A stretch of 8,459 bases of DNA, taken from an uncultured Propionibacteriaceae bacterium (GTDB lineage: Bacteria > Actinomycetota > Actinomycetes > Propionibacteriales > Propionibacteriaceae). Under the pieces are notes generated by a model. That model did no database searches. It was not told the origin of the DNA and was given only the letters and a program-made list of their open reading frames with translations. The stretch covers positions 1 through 8,459 of the forward strand of contig CAKZJI010000351.1 of the NCBI GenBank assembly GCA_936941515.1, read 5' to 3'. Below are positions 1-5,914 of the stretch, piece after piece; position 1 is the first letter of the stretch; each line of letters starts with the position of its first letter. The position numbers were made by a program, and so were the translations under genes.

Positions 1-613
1 TAGGTGGAAACCGTGTGTGGGCTGGAGCGTGCTTCCGGGTGGCAACTTTGCGTGGTGGTGACTGACAGGGCTGCCTCTTCTTGTGCTCTTCTCGTGGCTG
101 GCTCCGGTGGCCCTGGGGTGCTGTCGTTGCGCCTTGTCGGCTGCGCTCATGCAGTGTTGCTGGATGGTGCGCTCTGACGTGGGCGTGCTGCGGGTGGGGC
201 TCTCGCGGTGGCGCTGTCTTCAAGGGTGGGATGAATCCTGTGGGGTGATGCCTGCTGCGTTCGCGAAAGTTGACATCAATAGATGGGTGCAACATACCGT
301 TGAGATGGCTTATTGGTGTGGGGGGAGTTTATTCAAAAGGGCTGGTTGTTCTGAGGGTGCTAGCCTGATAACCTCGCAGTTTGCTTTTGCAAAGGAATTA
401 TTGAGAATCTTCACTTTTGGCTTGTGTCATCGTTCTCCATGGTTTAGTGTCGGGGTCCATGGACTCGATCGCAGGGATCGAGGTTGAGAAGTGAATTTCC
501 CTGATGGTTGAAAGGAGTGTGGCGAGACAGTGTGCGATGAATAGCATGGTTGATGATCATTGCGGCCGTGCTGCCGTTTCAAGTGCTTCAAACTGATGCT
601 GGAGCGCTGAGCG

Positions 614-640
614 ATTTCTTGGTAGTTTCCAAGAAATTTT
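614..640 (+). terminator. AT-rich hairpin followed by a T-run, terminator-like
   Basis: ATTTCTTGG (614-622) and CCAAGAAAT (629-637) are perfect 9-bp inverted arms around a 6-nt loop. The right arm runs into TTTT (637-640). This resembles a rho-independent terminator, although the stem has only three G/C pairs. It lies 17 nt after the stop of a 25-codon frame (519-596) that is preceded by AAAGGAG, so a small transcript could end here. It could also be a repressor operator. No flanking gene clearly needs a terminator at this point, hence the low confidence. Confidence 0.3.
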
Positions 641-886
641 CATTCAAGAGGCGTATTTGTGGAGTGGTGCAGCAGCGAAACCCCTTGCTGGGTCCCAGTT
701 GCTAGCAGCTGTGAATAAACCTCCAAGTATGTGAACAGCGAATATAACAATAAATTGACTCGTACTTCTGAGAGTGGGATGAAGGGTGCGCTTATAGGGT
801 GCATACTTCGGTAAATGTTTTATAAGCCCCTCGTGTAGGCCTGTTGTGCGAGCCCCGCGGTCAAGGGGGACGCTGGGAGTAGTGTG

Positions 887-904
887 AGGCAAATTTCTTT
901 GCCT
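887..904. promoter_or_regulatory. Perfect 7-bp dyad upstream of the NlpC/P60 gene, possible operator
   Basis: AGGCAAA (887-893) and TTTGCCT (898-904) form a perfect inverted repeat with a TTTC centre, 66 nt before the ATG at 970. The size and symmetry suit a dimeric repressor site. TATATC (905-910) follows directly and could act as a -10 element, but no matching -35 is visible. The layout faintly recalls DtxR-type boxes but does not match that consensus well, so I assign no regulator. Confidence 0.3.
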
Positions 905-918
905 TATATCGCAAAAGT

Positions 919-944
919 CTCTGGCATTATCAGCCTTGCCAGAG
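919..944 (+). promoter_or_regulatory. Inverted repeat in the leader of the NlpC/P60 gene
   Basis: CTCTGGC (919-925) and GCCAGAG (938-944) are perfect 7-bp arms around a 12-nt loop, ending 25 nt before the start codon. Transcription from a promoter near 905 would place this hairpin in the 5' leader just ahead of the purine-rich GAAAGAGAG at 954-962. It could modulate translation or bind a protein. The role is inferred from position alone. Confidence 0.25.
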
Positions 945-969
945 GTGTATCCAGAAAGAGAGTATATCG

Positions 970-1830
970 ATGTTGATCACGCAATCTAGGCGATTCTCGC
1001 GTAGGAGCCTGCTTACTACAACTGCACTCGGCTTGCCTGCCATGGGATTGATGGGGGCTCTCAATCTGATTGGTGCAACCCCAGCCTCTGCCGTGTCTTC
1101 CAATGATTTCGTGGCTACGGCTGAGAGCAGGGCGGGATGCCCCTACGTCTGGGGAGCTGAAGGCCCTGACGCCTTCGACTGCTCAGGTCTTATCTGCTGG
1201 TCCCTGGCGCAGCATGGGATCTCCATACCGCACTATTCTGGAGCTCAGATCCAGACGTGCATTGACGCGGGCCTGGGAATCTCCGTCGACGATGCTCTGG
1301 GCACCAGGGGAGCACTTCTGCATTACGACGGCCACGTCGCCATTTCGCGTGGGGATGGAACCACTATTGAGGCTCGCAGCCCATCCCAGGGCACGGGAAT
1401 CTTCTCTGCCGCGGGTATGGGCTGGACTGCCGGTGGCCTGTTCCCAGGAGTCACCTATGGCGACTCCCCTGCACCCCCGCCGGCGGATCCGGGCGATCCT
1501 GCCGATGGATACTGGGGCTCTGACACCACCAGGCATCTGCAGGCCGTGCTGGGTACGCCCCAGGATGGGGTTGTCTCCAGCCAGGACGTCCACTGGAAGG
1601 CTCAGAATCCCGGCCTCGGCAGTGGGTGGGAATGGGTTTCTGCGCCCACCGGCTCCACCGTGATCCGCGCCATGCAGGAACGACTCGGGGTGGCTGCTGA
1701 TGGCCTGATCGGACCAGGCACCATCACTGCGCTGCAGACCTACCTTGGGACCTCAGCCGACGGATGCTTCTCCGCCCCGTCGGCCTGTGTGCAGGAACTC
1801 CAGCGGCGAGTCTATGCAGGACAGTTCTGA
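970..1830 (+). CDS. Tat-exported NlpC/P60 peptidoglycan endopeptidase with C-terminal wall-binding repeats
   Basis: This is a secreted cysteine peptidase of 286 aa, expected to cut the stem peptide of peptidoglycan (typically D-isoGlu to the diamino acid in this family). Residues 8-41 form a Tat signal: the twin arginines of FSRRSLL, a hydrophobic stretch, then a signal peptidase I site at TPASA/VSS. The NlpC/P60 domain covers about 45-160, with the nucleophile Cys71 in FDCSGLICW, His122 in YDGHVAIS and a possible third polar residue near Glu134. A Pro-rich linker (168-177) leads to repeats at 179-286 of the DGxxGxxTxxxLQ type (PG_binding_1-like), also found on phage endolysins. Cys266 and Cys273 could form a disulfide. 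The start is ATG after GAAAGAGAG, spaced 7 nt. The next gene carries nearly the same C-terminal domain. Family and export are well supported; the physiological role (remodelling, lysis of other cells, prophage relic) is unknown. Confidence 0.88.
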   Translation: MLITQSRRFSRRSLLTTTALGLPAMGLMGALNLIGATPASAVSSNDFVATAESRAGCPYVWGAEGPDAFDCSGLICWSLAQHGISIPHYSGAQIQTCIDAGLGISVDDALGTRGALLHYDGHVAISRGDGTTIEARSPSQGTGIFSAAGMGWTAGGLFPGVTYGDSPAPPPADPGDPADGYWGSDTTRHLQAVLGTPQDGVVSSQDVHWKAQNPGLGSGWEWVSAPTGSTVIRAMQERLGVAADGLIGPGTITALQTYLGTSADGCFSAPSACVQELQRRVYAGQF

Positions 1831-1866
1831 TTCCGTCGAGGGTTGAATTTTGCATCGTCGTCAGGG

Positions 1867-1902
1867 GCTGTGGGATCTGGGGCATGCCTCAGATCCCACA
1901 GC
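1867..1902. terminator. Strong 16-bp hairpin between the two hydrolase genes
   Basis: GCTGTGGGATCTG (1867-1879) is an exact reverse complement of 1890-1902. The inner bases 1880-1882 and 1887-1889 extend the stem to 16 bp with one G-U pair, leaving a CATG tetraloop. It begins 36 nt after the stop of the NlpC/P60 gene. No T-run follows; the next bases are TATATACC. It therefore resembles the U-less terminators described for actinobacteria, or a 3'-end stabiliser that uncouples expression of the two hydrolases. Because the repeat is palindromic at DNA level it could also be a protein site. The structure is certain; the function is inferred. Confidence 0.6.
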
Positions 1903-1945
1903 TATATACCTGCTGCCCTAGTGGCAGGGCGAAGGGAGTAGCATC

Positions 1946-2929
1946 ATGATATTAAGAACCAATACTGGAAATGATTTATCACGACGCGCGCTTCTGCGCG
2001 CAGCGCCAGCCGTGGGGCTGAGCGGATTCGTTCTGGGGAACGCCGCCAGCCCGGCGCATGCCGCAGAGTTTGCCGACGACTTCGTCCAGGCGGTGAACTA
2101 CGATGCCGGGCGGCATTTCCTCTCAGGACAGGCCACAACGGTGACCGGAATCGTCATCCACTGGTGGGGTGAGCCCAGCGGTGCGACGCATCAGGGCATC
2201 GTCAACTATCTGGCCGGTCCCAACGTGGCAATGGTGTCGGCACACTACGTGGTCAGTCAGGAACGCACCACCCAGATCGTGAGTCTGGCCGACACCGCCT
2301 ACCATGCCGGCAACTACCCCATCAACGCCCAGAGCGTCGGGATCGAATGTCGACCAGAGATGGATGACAAGACGGTGGAGCGGGTCAGGAAGCTGATCAC
2401 CAGCCTACGGCAGCACTTTGGTCCCCTGTGGCTGGGGCCGCACCAGCAGTTCTCAGCCACCGGATGCCCAGGCGCTTATATGAGCCTCATTCCCGAGTTC
2501 AAAGCGCTGGCGGCTGGTTCCAAGACCGACATCCCAACACCGCCTGGTGCCGCGCCGGTTCCGCCCCCGGCGGACCCCCAACAGACCTTGGAGGTCGATG
2601 GTTACTGGGGGAGCGCCACCACCCTGAAGCTCCAGCAGGTTCTGGGCACCCCGGCTGACGGTGTGGTCTCAGGTCAGGTGGCCAGCTGGAAGGCCCAGAA
2701 TCCGGGATTGGTCAGCGGCTGGGAGTGGGTGGATGAAGCCTCCGCGAAGGGATCCGAGGTGCTGCGTGCCCTCCAAGGCAAGGTCGGTGCTGACATTGAC
2801 GGCCTGATCGGCCCCAGCACGATCAAGGCCCTCCAGGGGCATTACGCCCAGCCCCAGAACGGAGTGCTCCTGGGAGGCTCCGCCACCATCAAGGCGCTGC
2901 AGCAGGCCCTGAATGCGGGCAAGGTCTGA
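1946..2929 (+). CDS. Tat-exported N-acetylmuramoyl-L-alanine amidase (Amidase_2/PGRP fold) with C-terminal wall-binding repeats
   Basis: This is a secreted zinc amidase of 327 aa, predicted to hydrolyse the bond between MurNAc and L-Ala and so release the stem peptide. The N-terminus has a Tat motif (LSRRALLR, residues 11-18), a hydrophobic segment and a cleavage site near SPAHA/A. The catalytic domain covers about 45-190. Likely zinc ligands are His72 (IVIHWW), His166 and Cys174 (His and Cys eight residues apart, as in T7 lysozyme). AHYVV (99-103) and YHAGN (119-123) are further Amidase_2 hallmarks. A Pro-rich linker (196-209) leads to repeats at 218-327 that match the upstream gene at 35 of the first 45 positions, including WKAQNPGL and SGWEWV. 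The SD AGGGAG is 7 nt from ATG. The family call is firm. Whether it lyses its own wall, competitors' walls, or is a domesticated phage lysin is open. Confidence 0.9.
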   Translation: MILRTNTGNDLSRRALLRAAPAVGLSGFVLGNAASPAHAAEFADDFVQAVNYDAGRHFLSGQATTVTGIVIHWWGEPSGATHQGIVNYLAGPNVAMVSAHYVVSQERTTQIVSLADTAYHAGNYPINAQSVGIECRPEMDDKTVERVRKLITSLRQHFGPLWLGPHQQFSATGCPGAYMSLIPEFKALAAGSKTDIPTPPGAAPVPPPADPQQTLEVDGYWGSATTLKLQQVLGTPADGVVSGQVASWKAQNPGLVSGWEWVDEASAKGSEVLRALQGKVGADIDGLIGPSTIKALQGHYAQPQNGVLLGGSATIKALQQALNAGKV

Positions 2930-2955
2930 TCAGACACCGCTTGACTGGCTCGTCG

Positions 2956-2972
2956 CCTCTGGCCTCCAGGGG
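2956..2972 (+). terminator. Short GC-rich hairpin after the amidase gene
   Basis: CCTCTGG (2956-2962) and CCAGGGG (2966-2972) can pair over 7 bp with one G-U pair and a CCT loop, 26 nt after the amidase stop. No T-run follows. It may end the amidase transcript before murT, but GC-rich sequence forms such stems often by chance. Confidence 0.25.
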
Positions 2973-3029
2973 TGACGGGCCAGCGTGGGGGCAGAGCATG
3001 CTTCCTCGCCGTGGGGTGAAAGTGCGGGG

Positions 3030-3041
3030 TAGGATGCCGCC
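3030..3041 (+). promoter_or_regulatory. murT start region: TAGGAT six bases before ATG
   Basis: TAGGAT (3030-3035) is followed by exactly 6 nt and then the ATG of murT. As a -10 element it would start transcription at the A of the ATG, giving a leaderless mRNA, which is common in actinobacteria. The same bases also contain AGGA at SD distance (7 nt), so a ribosome-binding reading is equally possible. No -35 is recognisable. The same geometry recurs at 8441-8453. Confidence 0.35.
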
Positions 3042-4307
3042 ATGTTTCGTCACGCCATCAGCACCATCTTCGGGAAGCTCATCAAGAAAGTGGCGCAACT
3101 CAGGGGCAGCGGCTCTGCGCTCCCCGGGCTGATGGTGGAGAGGATCGACCGCGGCTACCTGCAACGCACGCTCAGCACCCTTCCCGAGGGGGTCATCCTG
3201 ATCTCCGGGACCAACGGCAAGACCACCACCACGAAACTCGTCACAGAGCTGCTGGAGTCCGCCGGCTACAAGGTCTTCACCAACCGCACCGGCTCCAACT
3301 TCTCGCGTGGTGTGATCTCAGAGCTGCTTCCCAGAGTCGACTGGCGGGGAAGACTCAATGCCGACATCGCCGTCTTAGAGCTCGACGAGGCTTGGGCGGT
3401 GCACTTCGTCAAGCAGGTCAAACCCCGCATGAGCCTGTTCCTCAACGTCATGCGAGACCAGCTCGACCGCTTCGGCGAGATCGACACCGCCGCTGAGATG
3501 CTGGCCAAGAACGCCGAGGCCGCCACGGAGAAGGTCATCCTCAACCGCGACGACCACCGCGTCTTCCGCATCAACCAGCGCACCAAGGCACAGCCCGTCT
3601 ACTTCGGCACCACCGACGAACTGCTGGCTCTCATGCCCACCGATGACACCCTCAGAGGCGGTGAGGCCCACGCCAACGACGAGGTCCATGCCGACGTCCT
3701 GCTCAAGGCCATCGACGGCCGCACCGCAACCTATGAGATCGATGGCCGGGAGCACACCGTCCAGATGAGCCTCGGCGGTGTCTACAACCTGCTGAACGCT
3801 GCTGCAGGGCTGACCCTGGTGCGGCAGATCGTCGGGGACAGGGTGCCGACCGAACAGCTGCTGACGGCCCTCTCCGCGGTGCGGCCGGCCTTCGGTCGCG
3901 GCGAGACCATCACCTACAAAGGGGTGCCCATTGAGCTGGTGCTGGTGAAGAACCCCAGCGGCTTCCGCCTGTCCCTGCTGTCCTTCGCCGACGGCAAGGC
4001 CGACAACATGATCGCCATCAACGACAACTATGCCGACGGCCGCGACATCAGCTGGCTGTGGGACGTCGACTTCACACCCCTCGACTCCGTCGCCATGGTC
4101 ACCGGAACCCGCGCCCACGGCATGGCGCTGCGCCTGGCCTACGACGACCTGTCGGTCGACGTCATCGAACCAGACCTGCAGCGCGCCCTCGACCGCTTCG
4201 CGGCCCTCAACCCCGGCAAGCCGAAGCGCATATACACCACCTACACCGCCATGACCGCGCTCCGCCGGATGATGTCGGGCCTGGCCCTCGGGGAGGAGGC
4301 GGCATGA
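3042..4307 (+). CDS. murT: MurT, Mur-ligase subunit of lipid II isoglutaminyl synthase
   Basis: With GatD this 421-aa cytoplasmic enzyme amidates the alpha-carboxyl of D-Glu in lipid II, giving D-isoglutamine; MurT supplies the ATP-dependent activation. Visible hallmarks are the P-loop GTNGKTTTT (56-64), LELDEA (112-117), LNVMRDQLDRFGE (134-146), YNLLNAAA (248-255), AFGRGE (283-288) and, in the C-terminal DUF1727 part, LVKNPSGF (301-308) and DNYADGRDISWLWD (328-341). An Asp of that last motif completes the GatD catalytic triad in the S. aureus complex. Length is normal. The protein contains no cysteine, so the Cys4 zinc ribbon that S. aureus and S. pneumoniae MurT carry in the middle domain is absent; residues 185-240 occupy its place. 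The gene overlaps gatD by 4 nt, which fits equimolar synthesis. Identification is firm. Confidence 0.95.
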   Translation: MFRHAISTIFGKLIKKVAQLRGSGSALPGLMVERIDRGYLQRTLSTLPEGVILISGTNGKTTTTKLVTELLESAGYKVFTNRTGSNFSRGVISELLPRVDWRGRLNADIAVLELDEAWAVHFVKQVKPRMSLFLNVMRDQLDRFGEIDTAAEMLAKNAEAATEKVILNRDDHRVFRINQRTKAQPVYFGTTDELLALMPTDDTLRGGEAHANDEVHADVLLKAIDGRTATYEIDGREHTVQMSLGGVYNLLNAAAGLTLVRQIVGDRVPTEQLLTALSAVRPAFGRGETITYKGVPIELVLVKNPSGFRLSLLSFADGKADNMIAINDNYADGRDISWLWDVDFTPLDSVAMVTGTRAHGMALRLAYDDLSVDVIEPDLQRALDRFAALNPGKPKRIYTTYTAMTALRRMMSGLALGEEAA

Positions 4308-5020
4308 TCCGCATCATTCAGCTGTATCCACGTGATATGAACCTCTACGGTGACTGGGGCAATGCGCATGTCCTCTGCCAGCGCCTGACCTGGCGGGGGA
4401 TTGAGGCCGAGATCGTCGACCACAACCCGGGCGACGGAACCGATCTCGCCTCCGGAGACATCTTCCTCGGCGGTGGGGGCCAGGACGCAGGCCAGGACAA
4501 GATCCAGGAGGACCTCGCCCGGCACTCGGATCAGCTTCGCCACCTCATCGAGGACGGTGCGCCCATGCTGCTGATCTGCGGCATGTACCAGCTGCTGGGA
4601 CGCACATTCGTGACAGATGATGGCGAGGTCATCAAGGGAGCAGGCATCCTGCAGCTGGACACCAAGGCGACCGCGGACCGCCTCATCGGCAACGTGACAC
4701 TGAACAGCCCCGAGTTCGGGGAGATCGTCGGCTACGAGAACCACTCGGGACGCACCTACCTCGATGCGGGACAGCGTCCCCTCGGTGAGGTGACCCGTGG
4801 CGCGGGCAACAACGGGGAAGACCACCAGGAGGGGCTGCGCTACCACAACGTCATCGGAACCTACCTGCACGGCCCGCTCCTTCCCACCAACCCCAAGGTC
4901 GCGGACTTCCTCATCACCAAAGCCTTGGAGCGACGGGACATGCCGACGGACCTGCCCCCGCTGGCCGTCGACGAGATCGCGCAGGGAGCCCGCACAACCG
5001 CCAAAGCGCGACCTCGGTAG
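4304..5020 (+). CDS. gatD: GatD, glutamine amidotransferase subunit of lipid II isoglutaminyl synthase
   Basis: This class I glutamine amidotransferase of the CobB/CobQ-like type (238 aa) hydrolyses glutamine and passes ammonia to MurT for amidation of lipid II. The nucleophile is Cys92 in LLICGMYQLLG and the catalytic His is His189 in GTYLHGPLLPTNP, the same number as in S. aureus GatD; the third triad residue comes from MurT. Other family signatures are NLYGDWGN (13-20), FLGGGGQD (54-61) and GYENHSGRT (143-151). The start is the ATG inside the ATGA overlap with murT; the reading frame is open further upstream, but that stretch is murT coding sequence. The gene ends 10 nt from the convergent membrane-protein gene, leaving no room for a separate terminator. 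A basic, Ala/Arg-rich tail (229-238) is unremarkable. Confidence 0.95.
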   Translation: MIRIIQLYPRDMNLYGDWGNAHVLCQRLTWRGIEAEIVDHNPGDGTDLASGDIFLGGGGQDAGQDKIQEDLARHSDQLRHLIEDGAPMLLICGMYQLLGRTFVTDDGEVIKGAGILQLDTKATADRLIGNVTLNSPEFGEIVGYENHSGRTYLDAGQRPLGEVTRGAGNNGEDHQEGLRYHNVIGTYLHGPLLPTNPKVADFLITKALERRDMPTDLPPLAVDEIAQGARTTAKARPR

Positions 5021-5030
5021 GGCTTCAGTC

Positions 5031-5828
5031 TCAAGTCGCCTGAACCGTGATAGTTGGGGGCTCCAGCGAGTCCGATGAGTGGAGGGATATTGATGCGGCC
5101 AGAGCCGCCGCCCCAATCACTAGCGCGCCAACGTAATTATGCCCAACGGGTTTCGAGACCATTGCTGCTATCAGACAGGTCAGCGCCATAATGATGACCC
5201 CCAGGGTGCTGGACATCGCGGTCACGCAGAACGCCAACATCGTCACCCCCACTGCGAAAAGGCCGACCGCGATGGCGTCTTGCAGGGAATACAAACCGAT
5301 ACCTCCGCGCGAGCTAGCCAACGCATGCGTATTCTCGAGGCCAGTGCCTCGCATCAACAAGAACCAATAGAGCACTAGGCCAGCTACGACGCCGAATACT
5401 GCCGAGCACAGACGCTGCCCTGTGGTCGGTTCGCCGGTGGTACCCGGACTCCACCGTCTGTAGCGGATGAGCATGGTCGTTCCCGCTGCCAGGAACAGTG
5501 CGGCACAGATGCAGGGCAGCAGACTCTTCACCGGAGAGATTAAGGCCAGTGGTAGAAAAGGAAGCAGAATTCCGGCCCCGACCGCGAACAGTGCCGGTGC
5601 GCTGGGAAAGGCCACAGCTCCCGCCACTATCGCTGTGATGAAGCAAAGGATGGCTGTGGCGGCATCTGGCTCCTTTGTATCGGCGAGATTCGCCCCCAGC
5701 GCAAACAGGGCAGCACCCCAGGACACCCCGATCAACAGTGCCACCAGGCAGCGGCAGAGCTCCCGGATGGTGATGGGTTTGTCTATTGTGACGTACAGCG
5801 GCCGCTTTTCTTCCCTGTCATCGGTCAT
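5031..5828 (-). CDS. Unrecognised integral membrane protein, about eight membrane segments
   Basis: I do not recognise this 265-aa protein. A charged N-terminus (residues 1-25) is followed by hydrophobic segments at about 26-47, 56-74, 77-98, 102-120, 139-159, 183-204, 208-225 and 231-249, and a short polar tail. A basic loop (121-138, IRYRRWSPGT...) between the fourth and fifth segments should be cytoplasmic by the positive-inside rule. No transporter, ATPase or catalytic motif is visible; Cys residues in the membrane segments are not in CxxC pairs. The start is well defined: GAGGAG sits 6 nt before ATG. It is the last gene of the minus-strand run, 86 nt after the SEC-C gene, so it may be in the same transcript or have its own promoter. 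Codon use looks less GC-biased than in murT-gatD, compatible with an accessory or acquired gene. Confidence 0.75.
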   Translation of the reverse strand: MTDDREEKRPLYVTIDKPITIRELCRCLVALLIGVSWGAALFALGANLADTKEPDAATAILCFITAIVAGAVAFPSAPALFAVGAGILLPFLPLALISPVKSLLPCICAALFLAAGTTMLIRYRRWSPGTTGEPTTGQRLCSAVFGVVAGLVLYWFLLMRGTGLENTHALASSRGGIGLYSLQDAIAVGLFAVGVTMLAFCVTAMSSTLGVIIMALTCLIAAMVSKPVGHNYVGALVIGAAALAASISLHSSDSLEPPTITVQAT

Positions 5829-5914
5829 GGTTCACTCCTCTGGCCACGTGAAACGACATCAGGGAGCCTACCGCTGACTCGGGTCAGGATCGTCGCATGG
5901 GCATCAACGGGCTC

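Larger units (their letters stand above)
1..969. other. Long gene-poor region upstream of the hydrolase pair
   Basis: No reading frame here looks like a real gene. The open frames at 83-487 (+) and 644-892 (-) have odd composition (many Cys and Trp, or no domain-like pattern) and no good ribosome binding site. Bases 1-240 are strikingly rich in G and T on the + strand and poor in A. Bases 240-960 are visibly less GC-rich than the genes downstream. Short dyads occur at 380-393 (TTTGC, TTTT, GCAAA), 464-482 (CTCGATC, 5-nt loop, GATCGAG), 614-637, 887-904 and 919-944; the last three have their own entries. No tRNA-like T-arm or transposase remnant is visible. The region may be regulatory sequence or the eroded remains of former genes; I cannot decide which by eye. 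Confidence 0.5.

Noticed and set aside
454..482. Possible tRNA-like or attachment-site sequence around CTCGATC-GATCGAG
   Set aside because: No cloverleaf, T-arm consensus or CCA end can be drawn, and no integrase is nearby.
83..487. 134-codon + strand open frame
   Set aside because: The composition (many Cys, Trp and Arg), the lack of an SD and the absence of any domain pattern fit a chance frame in G/T-rich sequence.
644..892. 82-codon minus-strand open frame with one hydrophobic stretch
   Set aside because: No SD and no recognisable family; the dyad at 887-904 overlaps its start. It could be a remnant but is not supportable as a gene.
2924..2935. 12-bp perfect palindrome GTCTGATCAGAC over the amidase stop codon
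   Set aside because: It has no loop, so it cannot form an RNA hairpin; a palindrome of this length is plausible by chance and its position within the stop codon suggests no role.
3375..4118. Long minus-strand frame (247 codons) opposite murT
   Set aside because: It is the antisense shadow of a firmly identified GC-rich gene; its Gly/Val/Asp-rich sequence is typical of such shadows.
4058..4303. Upstream extension of the gatD frame to 4058
   Set aside because: The added residues are Arg/Pro/His-rich out-of-frame murT sequence; the ATGA overlap at 4304 gives the normal GatD N-terminus.
4241..5116. Long minus-strand frame (291 codons) opposite gatD
   Set aside because: Antisense shadow of gatD, running into the convergent membrane-protein gene in another frame.
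5874..5887. CTGAC-TCGG-GTCAG hairpin between the SEC-C and membrane-protein genes
   Set aside because: Only 5 bp of stem and no T-run; too weak to call a terminator.
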